A stretch of DNA of 64,000 bases, from contig CANLTI010000020.1 in assembly GCA_947494095.1 (NCBI GenBank), positions 1 through 64,000 of the forward strand, read 5' to 3'. The notes beneath the pieces were generated by a model. That model saw only the letters and a program-made list of their open reading frames with translations, had not been told where the DNA came from and made no database searches. The number at the start of each line of letters is the position of its first letter. Positions within the stretch are counted from its first letter, which is position 1. The position numbers and the translations under genes were made by a program. This document shows, piece after piece, positions 36,487 through 49,000 of this stretch. The DNA is from an uncultured Pseudomonadales bacterium (GTDB lineage: Bacteria; Pseudomonadota; Gammaproteobacteria; Pseudomonadales; Cellvibrionaceae).

Positions 36487-38277
36487 TCACACATCGGCCA
36501 GTATTTTTTGCTCTTTGCTTTGTATAGCGCCCTTTTTAATCATTGAATGTTTAACCATCGTATGATTAATCGCCGTATATTGAGGCGACCATTCACTGCG
36601 CTGCTTAAGTACTCGATGGCTCGGTGCTACCGCCTCTGGGTGCACATTGGCTTTAAATGCTTTATTGTCATCTTGACAGATAAATTGCAACACATGCCTA
36701 CCTGCTGTTGCAGCACGAATCAACCCCCCTGTTGTAATCCACACACCCGAAAAATAAAAATTTTTAAGGCCCGGTAAACCTGGCCCATTTTTCTTAACCT
36801 CCTCTTCAAGTGTTTCACCACCGTCAACAAAAGGCTGCCAACCTAAAACAGAGCCTTCATAATTTTGGGTGTATCGCACCTGCGTCATGGGTGTTGCCGT
36901 ATCACGCACAATAATAGACGCCCTAAGGTTAGGAATAAACGATTCTAAATAATCAATAATCACATTAGCGGTTTTCTTTTTAGCGCTTTGGTATTGACTG
37001 CCGCGCCGTAACGGTAGAGTGTAAACAGTTTCTCCATTTTGCTCTCTAGGCGCTTGCTCACAGCCATCGGTCAAATCCCTCCAAGGCGCTATATCACAAA
37101 AAAAGCTAATATAAAGCATAGCTTTACCATCAGGTGCCAGCTCCGGGTATAAACCACTTCGCAGCTGCACATTAATGCTTGGGTGTCGTATTCCGGGCAG
37201 TTGCTGTGATACAGACTCTGGCAGCACGTAAGTTGTACAATACTCCATATCTGGCAAGTCACAATCTAACCCCAAAAATAATGTAAAGTAACCAGGAAAT
37301 ACCATTTCTGGTTTTTTAATAGTCTCGGTGTAAAGCTTATGAAATGTCTCCGATAAATAGCGCCCCTTTAGCATTTTCATAATAGTGGCATGGCCATCAG
37401 CTGCCGATACTACAATATCAGCCCTGTATTCACGCCCATCAATCAAGCGTACACCCACTGCGGTATCATTTTCTACAATAATTTCGTTAACTTTAGCATT
37501 GTAAGTTATTTTACCACCTAGTGCAGTTAACCGCTTTTCGATTGAATTGGCTAACCCTAAAGACCCTCCCTCAGGGACCCCTGCAGAATGTGTTGCATGG
37601 CTAGCAAGCTGAAAATAAAAAGGTAATACAGGAAAGTTAGGATGTTTTTCATACAAAATAAAATTAAACGCCTCTTGTAATAAAGGGCTTTTAAATTGCT
37701 TTGAATAGTCCGTCATTAATACCGTAATGGTTTTTCTTATCATATTAAAATGAGGAATAAAAGACATCATCATTTTTGATTTTTCCCAAAACCCCATCAA
37801 CCCAACAGGCTTCAAAAAAGGATATACTTTCAAACAAACAATAAACTGCCTTAATCCGTCACAAAATTTTTTAATTAATGGTTCATCTTCGGGTGATATT
37901 GCTATTAAATGATCAAACAACTTATCAGGGTCAGAGTAAAATCGCACCTGTTGACCGGATGATGTTGTGACGATATTAAATATTTCTGGGTGTCTAATTT
38001 CTTTCGCATCAAGCCCTCCGATTTCACGCCATACTTGGTACATTTCATTACCCGGCCCACTACCTAATAGCCAGCTAATACACCAATCAAACATAAAATC
38101 GCCCTTTTGCCAAGCAGTGCAGCAGCCGCCAGGGATTTCATGCATTTCTAATACATGGGCTTGATAATCATTCATTTGAGCATAACAAGCTGTCGACAAG
38201 CCACCTAAGCCACCACCAATAATTAACATCGATTGTCGTTTAGTTATTTGAGGTAATTGTTTTTTTGAAAACCACAT
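36487..38277 (-). CDS. FAD-dependent oxidoreductase, phytoene-desaturase-like (PTM cyclisation candidate)
   Basis: The 596-residue flavoenzyme has the FAD-binding motif GGGLGG at about residues 21-26, then PGGCCTAW and a substrate-domain glycine-rich motif (PEGGSLGLANSIEKRL). The C-terminal FAD motif is near FSGVWITTGGLIRAATAGR. It is a paralogue of the preceding flavoenzyme at 38303-40075. In PTM pathways, phytoene-dehydrogenase-like enzymes reductively close the carbocyclic rings of the polyene tetramate. It lies 25 bases downstream of its paralogue in one operon with the PKS-NRPS. The exact ring it would form is not predictable. Confidence 0.82.
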   Translation of the reverse strand: MWFSKKQLPQITKRQSMLIIGGGLGGLSTACYAQMNDYQAHVLEMHEIPGGCCTAWQKGDFMFDWCISWLLGSGPGNEMYQVWREIGGLDAKEIRHPEIFNIVTTSSGQQVRFYSDPDKLFDHLIAISPEDEPLIKKFCDGLRQFIVCLKVYPFLKPVGLMGFWEKSKMMMSFIPHFNMIRKTITVLMTDYSKQFKSPLLQEAFNFILYEKHPNFPVLPFYFQLASHATHSAGVPEGGSLGLANSIEKRLTALGGKITYNAKVNEIIVENDTAVGVRLIDGREYRADIVVSAADGHATIMKMLKGRYLSETFHKLYTETIKKPEMVFPGYFTLFLGLDCDLPDMEYCTTYVLPESVSQQLPGIRHPSINVQLRSGLYPELAPDGKAMLYISFFCDIAPWRDLTDGCEQAPREQNGETVYTLPLRRGSQYQSAKKKTANVIIDYLESFIPNLRASIIVRDTATPMTQVRYTQNYEGSVLGWQPFVDGGETLEEEVKKNGPGLPGLKNFYFSGVWITTGGLIRAATAGRHVLQFICQDDNKAFKANVHPEAVAPSHRVLKQRSEWSPQYTAINHTMVKHSMIKKGAIQSKEQKILADV

Positions 38278-38302
38278 AAATGTATCTCAATTCGTTAAAA
38301 AT

Positions 38303-40075
38303 TTAAATGCTAGCCACGGGTTTTTTATTAGTCACTGTAGCGCTATTGATTTTACGACGAGTCATATTGAGCCCCCACTTCGCGTTATTCCAACGCTCAG
38401 GAGTCGCATTTATCGTGGTTTCAAAAGGTTTATCAAGCGCATCACACATAAACTGCGCCACATAACGTCCTGATAAAGCCGCACGGATCAAACCACCACC
38501 GCCAATCCATTGCCCCGCCATATAAAAATTATCTAATGCCGGTAACTGCATATGATCTTTATCGATTAGCTCATTGGCTAAATCTTCGGCTTTTGTAAAG
38601 GCCTTCCAACCTAAAATACTACCTTGTGTATTACCGGTATAACGCTTTTGAGTGACCGGCGTAGCAACCTCTACTACTTCAATATCATGAGTAATACCAG
38701 GGTAGCGCTGCTCTAAGAAGCTATAAATAAAATCAGATATTTGCTGTTTTTTAACGCGATATAATGGCTTATTTGTTGTTCGCCATGTATTCCATTGATC
38801 AAAATCACTGAGGTAAGTCATGTGTATTACAGAGCAGCCTTCAGGTGAAAAACCTTCGGTAAAACGACTGCGATGCTGAACAAGAATACTTTTTTGCATA
38901 CACCCTGGCAGTGTTTCAGCTTGCTCATCCGGCAGCATAAAAGTTGTGCTGTGAGGCTCACCCAATCCTACCCGGCCTTTAAATCCAACAAAAACAGATA
39001 CAACCCCGGGGTAGACAACATCTTTACGAGACAACATTTTTTCGTAAAGATTTTTAACCCTGGGGCTTAAATACTGCTCATCTAGCATTTCGAACAAGGT
39101 GCTGTAACCATCGGCAGCAGAGACAATATAATCAGCATAAAAACGTTTTTTATTTTTAAGCTCAACACCGATTGCCTTGGCTTTTTTACCCAATACAGTA
39201 TCACTTGGTTCAATTACAATATGCTTAACTTTAACGCCGTAGGTTAAATGGCCTCCTAGATTAAGGTAGCGGTCTTCGATTGAACGAGACAACCCCAAAG
39301 ATCCACCTTCAGGAAACCCAGCATTGCCTTTATGCGCTTGTGCCATATTGTACACATACGGTAAAATAGGAAAGCATTCATGGTCTTGAAAAAAAATAAA
39401 TGGCATCGCTTTTTTTAAAAAAGGATTCTTTAATTTTTCAGAAAAAGACTCTAGCGATGTCGCACCTGTACGCCACAACAATGCAAACGAGGGCAATATT
39501 TTAGCGATAAATTTTATTTTCTCACGCCATGACTGTAAAGGCTTTGGTGTGAGGGCGGGATAAAGATCTAAATGAATAAATCCTCTAATAGCCTCACAAA
39601 ATATTTTTATCTGCTTTTTATCGATTGGCGAAATCGATAAAAGGTGGGCTTCTAAGCGATCGGGGTCATTATAAAAATCAACTGTTTCACCCTCAACCGA
39701 AACAACCCGATTAAACAACTCAAAATCGCGCTGTATCTTACCATCTAACGCACCCAACTCTTGCCACACTTGGTTAGCATCATTGCCTAGGCCGCTACCA
39801 AATAACCATTCAATACAATAATCAAACACATACCCTTCGCAAGCCCAAGCGGTGCAGCAACCACCAGGCAAAGTATGCCGCTCTAAAATATGGGTATTAA
39901 ATCCATTCATTTGTAAATAACAACCGGTAGCCAAACCCGATACACCCGCTCCAATAATTAAAACACTCGGGCGCAAGTCGGCAGCATTACCCGGTAGGGT
40001 AGGCTCTACAATATCCGTAAGATTAGGTATACTAGAGTCTATAGCTGAAGCCATATCAGAGGTATTATCACCCAT
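38303..40075 (-). CDS. FAD-dependent oxidoreductase, phytoene-desaturase-like (PTM cyclisation candidate)
   Basis: A protein of about 590 residues with the Rossmann motif IIGAGVSGLATGCYLQMNGF, then LPGGCCTAW and PEGGSLGLSRSIEDRY; the C-terminal motif is MAGQWIGGGGLIRAALSGR. It is clearly related to the next gene. The start is placed at the second ATG (40075): AAGGA lies nine bases upstream and the start overlaps the PKS-NRPS stop as TAATG, so translation is coupled. The first ATG, at 40084, touches the AAGGA and is unlikely. Two such enzymes with one PKS-NRPS match the core of PTM gene clusters. Confidence 0.82.
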   Translation of the reverse strand: MGDNTSDMASAIDSSIPNLTDIVEPTLPGNAADLRPSVLIIGAGVSGLATGCYLQMNGFNTHILERHTLPGGCCTAWACEGYVFDYCIEWLFGSGLGNDANQVWQELGALDGKIQRDFELFNRVVSVEGETVDFYNDPDRLEAHLLSISPIDKKQIKIFCEAIRGFIHLDLYPALTPKPLQSWREKIKFIAKILPSFALLWRTGATSLESFSEKLKNPFLKKAMPFIFFQDHECFPILPYVYNMAQAHKGNAGFPEGGSLGLSRSIEDRYLNLGGHLTYGVKVKHIVIEPSDTVLGKKAKAIGVELKNKKRFYADYIVSAADGYSTLFEMLDEQYLSPRVKNLYEKMLSRKDVVYPGVVSVFVGFKGRVGLGEPHSTTFMLPDEQAETLPGCMQKSILVQHRSRFTEGFSPEGCSVIHMTYLSDFDQWNTWRTTNKPLYRVKKQQISDFIYSFLEQRYPGITHDIEVVEVATPVTQKRYTGNTQGSILGWKAFTKAEDLANELIDKDHMQLPALDNFYMAGQWIGGGGLIRAALSGRYVAQFMCDALDKPFETTINATPERWNNAKWGLNMTRRKINSATVTNKKPVASI

Positions 40076-43000
40076 TACACACATTCCTTTGTCGTTGCAC
40101 TCTGAGCATGCGTTACGGCTTGTTGATGCTCACTTTTAGACGCAATCGCTGTCATTATAAAAGCTGCATTTTTGTTGACATGGCCGTCATCGAGCATATC
40201 CGCATGTGCCCCAGAGCCCTTATGTAAATTGACCTCAAGCTGTGAGCTTAGGTTCCAGCTACCTTGCTGCCCCGTTTGATAAAACTCAAATTTACTCGCA
40301 TCTGCCACTACTGTTATTGGGGCATTTACCTGTCCACTATTGACTGTACGACTGCTAAATTGAATGTAATCACGCGCTTGAGCAAGGGTTTCTTTTTCAA
40401 CAACATCGGCACCAGTATGTTTTTGCAAATGCTCTTTAAGCTCTTGTTCAAATTCAGCAATATGAACATCTTTTAATACAAATGTTTCGGCAATACGATA
40501 AGAGTCTATAATCACTACACTTTCAACGTTCTTACCGCGCGACTCTAGTACTTTAGCCACTTCAAAAGCTAGGTTGCCACCAAGTGAATACCCCAGCAAG
40601 CGATACCCTCCTGCTGGCTGTAATACCATAATTAAATCAGCATATTGCTCTACTTTATTACTCTCCATTAAATAGTTAAATGCAATTAAATGATGTTGAT
40701 GCATAGACTCGGCTAAACGCCGATACACTAAGCCGTGACCACCAGCAGGTGGAAAGCAAAATACCGGTGCAGACGCCTCAAGCGTATTGTTTTTATTGTA
40801 ATGTAAATAAGGCTGCGCACCGACTTCTCGCCCAATAATAATGTGCTCTAATGTTTTTGCCATACCATAAAGCGTTGAAGTTTTAAACAACTGACTTACC
40901 GCCACTTCAACATTAAACTCGTTTTTCAACAAATAAATCAACTCAATTAATTTAATTGAACTACCACCAAGATCAAAAAAGTCTTGCTGAACGCCCACTT
41001 GCTCTAAACCCAATAACGTTTTCCAGTGCTCAGCCATACGCTGTTCGTAGAGTGATTGAGGCGGCTCGATTAATTCACGCGTTAATACAGGGTCAGGCAA
41101 AGCCTTAATATCGACCTTCCCGTTAGGCGACAGCGGTAACTCCTCAACTAGTACAAACCAGCTAGGGATCATATACGTGGGTAATACACCACCCAAATGC
41201 TGTCGTAGTTTTTTGATTTCAGGCACACAGCCGCTGGCTAAAAAGTCTTCATCGGCAACAAAATAGGCGCATAATTGTGCTTCTTCTTTGGCATCTTGAC
41301 GCACCGTGACAACCGCTTGCGCCAATTCTGGCATCACTTTTAATTGGCTCTCTATTTCACCCACTTCAATACGGTGGCCGCGCACTTTGACTTGATTATC
41401 AGCACGCCCTAATAAATGTAAGTATCCATGAGTATCCCATTGAGCTAAGTCACCGGTTCGGTAATAAGTACTTTCATGTAAAGAGTCTTGCAACGTTAAA
41501 CGCACAAAACGTTGGGCGGTAAGATCAGGTGCATTTAAATACCCTTGGCATACACCTTGCCCACCAATCCACAACTCACCGGGTACACCAATAGGGACTG
41601 GCTGCTGATGATGATCCAATACATACACTTCACTATTACTAAATGGGCGACCAATAGGGACCATACGGCTCGCCTCTAGCTGTGATACATCACCTTCAAA
41701 ATAAGTGCTATCGATAGTTGCTTCACTTAAGCCATAAGAATTTACCACGCGATTAACGCATAGTCCTTTAAGGCGTTTAATTTCTTCAATCTTCCAAGAA
41801 TCAGAACCGACTAATAACAACTTGATAAAATCAAGGCGCTCATTCTCTTGCTCGCAATAATGCATAAGCCCACGTATTACCGCAGGTACGCACTCCATAC
41901 AATCCACTTTTTCTTTGCGCAATGTACTGTGTAGCCGCGCCGTATTAAATAATAAATCACGGCCGATCAATACCAACGTACCTCCCGAGCACAAAGCACG
42001 TAACCAGTCACCCGCAAACACATCAAATGAAAAACTGGCTAGTTGAGCAAAATTATTGATATTTTTTTGTAATTGATAATGACTCAGCCAACCTTGATAA
42101 ACTGCCGCTAAATTGCCATGACTCACCTGTACGGCTTTAGGCTTACCGGTAGACCCTGAGGTGTAAATAACATAAGCCGTATCATTAAAATTAGGCTTAC
42201 CCATAAGTGGGCGAATTGGGACTTGTATTAATTCAGGATCATCCGATGCTACCGTATTACCCGACCAAGCATTTAAGCGTTCACGCAAATGAGGCTCGGC
42301 AATAGCCAAACACGCGTTAGCATGCTCTAGCATGTAACTTAAACGATCTTCGGGGTAATCGGGGTCAAGGGGTAAATATGCGGCGCCTGCTTTTAATACC
42401 GACAATACGGCAACTAGCATGTAAGGCGATTTACTGATGCATAAAGCTACAATATCGCCGCGACCAACGCCCATATTTTGTAAGTTAGCCGCTAAAACAT
42501 TGGATTGATCCACTAGCTGCTCATAACTTAAGCTTGTGCGCATTGATAAGCCATCTTGGATAGGCATAACAATGGCAGGGGCACCACTGCGGCCATAACT
42601 ATCAATTAAATCAGTTACCAGTGTTTGTGCCGGTAACTGCTGCCCTACGCCACTCCAATCCTGCAATAACGTTTGCGTTTCTTCGAGACCCAGCATCGGC
42701 AAGGTATTAATATTAGCCTCAGGGTTTTGCGTCATAGCCTCTAATAAATTGACATAATGCTCGGCAAAGCGAGCAATAGTATCCGCTAAGAACAAATCGG
42801 TATTGTACTTAAAAACGCAATGAAAACGCCCCTCATTTTCATCTTCATAAGCCGACAATGTAATATCAAACTGCCCTTCTTCTTCGGGTAATTCAATATA
42901 GTCGAGGGTATAACCATATTGTTCAGTAGAGACTTTATGCGCCAACAAAATAAACATTGCCTGAAAGACTGCCGAGCGACTTGGGTCGTGTTTCAAGCCT

Positions 43001-46000
43001 AATTTATCGACTAACATAACAAAAGGATACTCTTGATTATCTAAGCCGTTCAGTACAATATTTTGCACTTGGTTCAGTAATTTTTGGGTGCTGGGATTAC
43101 CCGACAAATCGGCACACAGAGGCAGCGGGTTAACAAAATAGCCATATAAATTTGCAAATTCAGGCTCAGTACGACCCATAACAGGACTGCCTACAATAAT
43201 ATTGTCTTGGCCGCTGTAGCGATGCAGCAAAATGTAGTAAGCCGATAGCAATACCATAAATACCGTAGCGCCTTCTTTTTTGGCCAATTGCTGAATGCGG
43301 GCCGACAAATCGTCGCTCAAAGTAAAAAATTCAGAGGCGCCATTATTTGTTTGTACCGCAGGGCGGGGTTTGTCGGTAGGTAAACTTAATACGGGGACTT
43401 CTGCTGGTAAATGATTGAGCCAATAATCTTGCATTTTTTGCGCGCGCTGACTTGCCAAAAATTTATTTTGCCAATTAACATAATCTAAAAATCGCGCTTT
43501 GGACGGCGCTAATGTGACGGTATCGCCAGCGCGCATACCTTCGTATAACGCAAGCAATTCATCAATAAAAGTAAAGGTTGATATAGCATCAGAAATAATA
43601 TGATGCACTGCTTTCATCATCACCCAGCGATCATCCGCTAAGCGGTAAAGCCTGAAACGCATTAAAGGGTCACAGGCTAAATCATAAGGCTTACGGTACT
43701 CCCCAATAATATGGTTATACACATCGCCCCAAGCCATACCTTCGACATCAATCAGCGCTATATCTTCTTTAATGTCATCACTAATAAATTGTGTAGCGCC
43801 ACTGTCACGCTGCTCAAAGTTAGCACGTAACATAGGGTGCCGAGCAATTAATATACGAATAGCGTCGAACATTAGCTCCGGCTGCAAAGCCATATTAATA
43901 GCGACTGCCCCCCCAATATTGTAAGCAAACCCATCGGGGTTAAGGTGCTTCAAAAACCACAGAGCCGTTTGATTTTGCGATAAAGGAAACGCGCGCTCGT
44001 TATTGTAAATAACGACATCGACATCGTCTGAGCTGCTCGTATCCTGACCGAGCTGCTCTTCTATCCCTGTATGCAATTGCGATAATAGCTCACTCACTGT
44101 TGTGCCGGATAACAACGTGACGACAGGTAGCGAAACTTTAAGCTCACGCTGAATACGCGCCCTTAATTCAATCGCTAAAAGTGAATCTAAGCCCAACTCA
44201 TTTAGGCTACTGTCATCACTCACTAACGCGGCTTTAATGCGCAGCACGTCACTCACAACAAAGGTAAAATGCTCTTGCAATAAAGTATTGCGCGCTTCGG
44301 CTTCAGCATGACGATAGCGCTCTACAAAATTAACTTGATCGCCGTCATGTGTGGCTTGCAAATTGTGACTGGCAAGCTCTGTAATAATGGGTGGCATTTC
44401 TTGGTACCAGGCATTAAATAAAGGCCAATCGACAACAGTATTAACCATAAGCTGAGGCGTATCTTGCCCCATCACTCGCTCGAGTACATCCATGCCTGCT
44501 TGTGCGGCCAGCGAGTTCATACCTCGGCTATTGCGGTAGTGTTCGATCAACCCTAACTCTTCGATCATACCTGTCGCCCAAGGCCCCCAATCAATGGCAA
44601 GCGCAGGTAAACCTTGCGCGTGGCGATAGTGCGCTAAGGCATCTAAAAAGGCATTACCTGCCGCATAGTTTGTCTGGCCGCCGGTGGTTAATAACGATGC
44701 CACAGAAGCAAACATAACAAAGTGATCTAAAGGTTCAGACGCTAAATATTTATGCAACAAATAGCCACCCATCACTTTAGGTAAGTACGCGGTATTGTAA
44801 GCCTCTGGCGTCATCTCGGGTAACAGGGTGTCGCATACCTGCCCAGCTAAGTGAAATACACCTCTTATAGGGGGCAAAGCCTGCGCCTTAAAGCTTTGCA
44901 ACCATTGGCTAATATCCGCTTCTTCGCTCACATCAACCGCAGCAGTAATCGCTTGTGCCCCCAGGTTTTCTAATTCTTTAATAAAAGCAATATGCTTGGC
45001 AGCCTGACTATGGCTGTCTACTTGAGCCCAAGTATTACGTGTCGGTAACGGTGTACGCCCCATTAAGATTAAACGCTTGGCACCGCGCTTCACCAGCGTA
45101 CGACACACAAGTTGACCCAACGCGCCCATGGCTCCGGTCACCAAATAACAACCATCAGCACGCAAACGCACCGGGAGTGGCTGCGATAAATTTTGCGCAG
45201 GCTGTAAACGGCAGATATAGCGCTGCCCGTCTCGCCATGCGATCTCGCCCTCGTATTCACCCACTTGTGTATTCGCATGTAGTTCGGCTAATAATTGGGC
45301 TGCAATTTGAATATGCTGCTCGGCACTGGCATGCCCTTCGAGAGCAACATCCACTAAAGTGCCACGGTTAGCCAATAACTCTTGATACCACAAAACACGA
45401 CCAGCACCCCATGCCGCTGCCGCTAGGGGGTTAGGCGCCTCACCCTCGAGCACGGCTTGCGCACTGTTAGTCGCAACAAGTAACCGCCCTTGAGCTTTAT
45501 TGGCCAGCAAAGCTTGTCCTAAAGCAATTAACGGATATGTTCCGTAAGTATTGTTAGCTGCCAAGCATTCGGGGCTAAAACGCGATACGCTAGGAACCTC
45601 TAAGCCCCATAAATAAATAATGCCATCACATACAGGAGCCCGACCTTGATTAAAGGCCTTATCTTTCATGAGCTGAGAGATGAGTGTCGTCAGTTGATCG
45701 ACATCAGCAGGCGCCACAGTCACCGTCCCGCGTTCAGGGTTAAGCGTGAGCGTACTACCAGCCTCGATTAAACAAAAATGCTGACCTGCAGCCTCTAATT
45801 GCTTAATCAATACACGCGTTTGCATATGATCACGATTGCCCCATAACCACAAACAACCCTCACCCGCTTTAAAATCAGTTAACACTTGCGGCATCATGAC
45901 ATCTGCAGGTTGACCCAACGCTGTATCGACAGGCTCATCAACATTGTTCGGTGTCGCAGTAGATAAAGTTAATGCCTTTGGTATCCAACGCACCTGCGTT

Positions 46001-49000
46001 AGCCAGTTATCAATTGTACTAACGCTTACTTTGCTCGCGATGCTTTCAACGTTCGCTGCTCTAAAGCCACTGATAAAGCCTAAGCATTCGTAGCTCTCGC
46101 TATAGATATAGATATCACCAACTATCGCATCGGCTGTTCGCTCGGTAATGCACGCGTGCGCCCAAATAGCTTGGCAGCCGATAGGCTCACTCGTAAACTC
46201 TGCAATTTCGAGCGGTAAACGCATCGCGAGTTCACCACTGTGTTGGTAGTGTGGAATTTCGGTTGTGAGAATAGCTTGAAAACACGCATCTAATAATGTG
46301 GGGTGAAAGTGATGATTAGCCGCATCGTCTTCACGCATCACAATATCGCGCGGTACAATATGCGCTAAAGCTTCGCCATCACCCACCCATACATTATGTA
46401 TAGGCTGAAAAGCATCACCGTAGTGATAGCCCATTTCTGCCAAGGTTGCATAGCTTTGCTTGTTATCAAAGGTGCTATGGCAGCGAGCGGTAACCCTTTG
46501 CGTTGATAACAAACGAGTACTTTTAAAGCTCGGCATTACTTGCAAAAAGCCCGTAGCATGCGTTTGCGCCTCACCGGCACTAGAGGTCGTCGCCACACTA
46601 AAGCGGGCCGTTTCATTATCAAAAATAAACTGTACAGGCTTGGCTTCGCCCTCGGGTAAATAGAGCGCTTTTTGCAAGTGTAAATCTAAAATTTTACCGC
46701 AGAACTTTCCCGTCAAGCTTTGCAAAGCCTGCATAGCCATTTCCATAAAGCCTGCCGCAGGAAACAATACATTGCCTTGTATGCGGTGGTCATTTAAATA
46801 CGGCTGCTGCTCGATATCTAAAAGAGTTTCAAAGCAAGGCTCGGCAATATTTAAACGCCGACCCAGCAATGGATGCTCGCTCTGACCTAAGCGTATTTGC
46901 GCAACAGCAGGTGCCTCTACCCAATAACGTTCCTGCTTCCAAGGGTAAGTGGGCAGCGTAGTAATACTGCCACCGGCACAAATAGGCCGCCAATCAATGC
47001 TATAACCTAAATTATGCAGCATACCCAACGACTGCATAAACCGTGCACCTTCATTTTCTAAACGCCGAATAGAAGGCACGACATAAGCAGGCGCTTGCAG
47101 CGCAGCCATACACTCTTTAATGGAATAACCTAAAACAGGGTGCGGGCCTATTTCTAAAAATAATTGGTAATTATCTTTGGCTAAGCGAGTGATTGCATCT
47201 TTAAAGCGCACACTGTAACGGACGTTATCCCACCAATAACCCGCATCCAACTCTGGCCCTTGAGCCATCGTATCACGGCCCGTTAAATACACCGGTACCT
47301 TTGCTTGTTTACACTTTATATCAGCTAGACACTCAAATAACTCATCTTTAATACGATCCATTTTGGCACTATGGTAAGGCACATTGACCGTCAAAAACTT
47401 AGCAAATACCTCTTCTTTTTCGAGCTGCTCAGCCAGTGCTTTTAAAGGTTGTTCATCACCGGCTAATGTTAAAGCATTCGGGCTATTAATAGCGGCAATC
47501 GAAACACTATCGCCGTAAGGCACGAGGCGCTCCAAAGCCTCCTGCTCGGTTAAACTCACCGCCAACATAGCCCCGCTACCATTGAGTAAATGCTGTAAAC
47601 GGCTGCGCTCAATAATCACTTTAATGGCATCGTCTAAACTGTATACACCGGCCTCATAAAACGCAGCGGCCTCACCGGCGCTATGGCCAACAATCGCAGC
47701 TGGTGTTACCCCATAAGAGCGCCACAATGCAGCCAATGCAATTTGCAGAGCAAAATTTGCCGGCTGCGCAAGCCATGTTTCAGCCATCAATGAGTCATCT
47801 TCACTGGCATTTAAATGCTCAATCAAAGACCAACCCGCCAACTCGCTCATCAATGCATCACACTGTTCAATTACCTTGCGGTACACCGGCTCACTGTCAA
47901 ACAGCTCACGCCCCATCGCCCACCATTGCGGGCCCATGCCGGTAAACACCCAAACCAAACGACGCTCATCTTCGGCCAGTGCTGTTGCCGTTACGGCATT
48001 TGGCATTGCCTCACCTGTTATATAAGCATCCAGTGTTTGCAATAAATCATCCGTATCTTGGTAAACTAAAGCTGTGCGCTCTGGTAATAATTCACGTCGA
48101 TACGCGAGGGTATAAGTTACATCACGCAAATAGGCCGCTACGTCGCCTTTATTTTTTACCACTTTTTCAATAGCGGCTTTTAGCCGGCTCGCCACACGCG
48201 GTAAGTCGGCTGAGTCTTGCGCACTTATCGGTAAAATAGCCCGCGCAGGCACAGCATTAATCGCGCTACTCACCGGCGCTGCGGGCGCCTCTTCTAAAAT
48301 AACGTGCGCATTGGTACCGCCAAAACCAAAAGAGTTAACACCTGCCCGTGCAGGGCCACTGTGCTCAGGCCAAGGGGTTGGCTCACGTGGAATATCAAAA
48401 GGTTGATCATCTAAATTCAGTGCAGGATTAACCGTTTGTAAATTAATGTGTGGCGGAATGACTTTATGCTTAAGCGCTAAGGTCGCTTTAATTAAACCCG
48501 CCACACCCGCCGCTGCCTCTGTATGCCCAATATTAGTTTTGACCGAGCCAATATAACAAGCATCACCGGGCTTACGGCCTTGCGCTAACACGCGACCCAG
48601 CGCATTCGCTTCAATAGGATCACCTACTGGCGTACTGGTACCATGCGCTTCTATATATTGCAGCTGCCCAGGGTTAACGCCCGCATCGGCGCACACTTTA
48701 TAAATTAAACGCGTTTGCGCCTCGCCACTAGGCACTGTAATGCCCGAGGTACGACCATCTTGGTTGACACCAGAGCCCGCAATCACGGCATGAATAGGGT
48801 CACCATCGCGTAAGGCATCATCTAATAACTTAAGCGCAACCACCCCAACCCCCTCGGAGCGTACATAACCATTTGCATCCGCGTCATACGTTCGCGATAA
48901 ACCCTCAGGCGATAAAAACCCACCTTTGGATTCGGTGATGGTGTATTGCGGCGTCATATGCAGTAATACCCCTCCCGCTAAAGCTAGGCTGCTTTCACCA

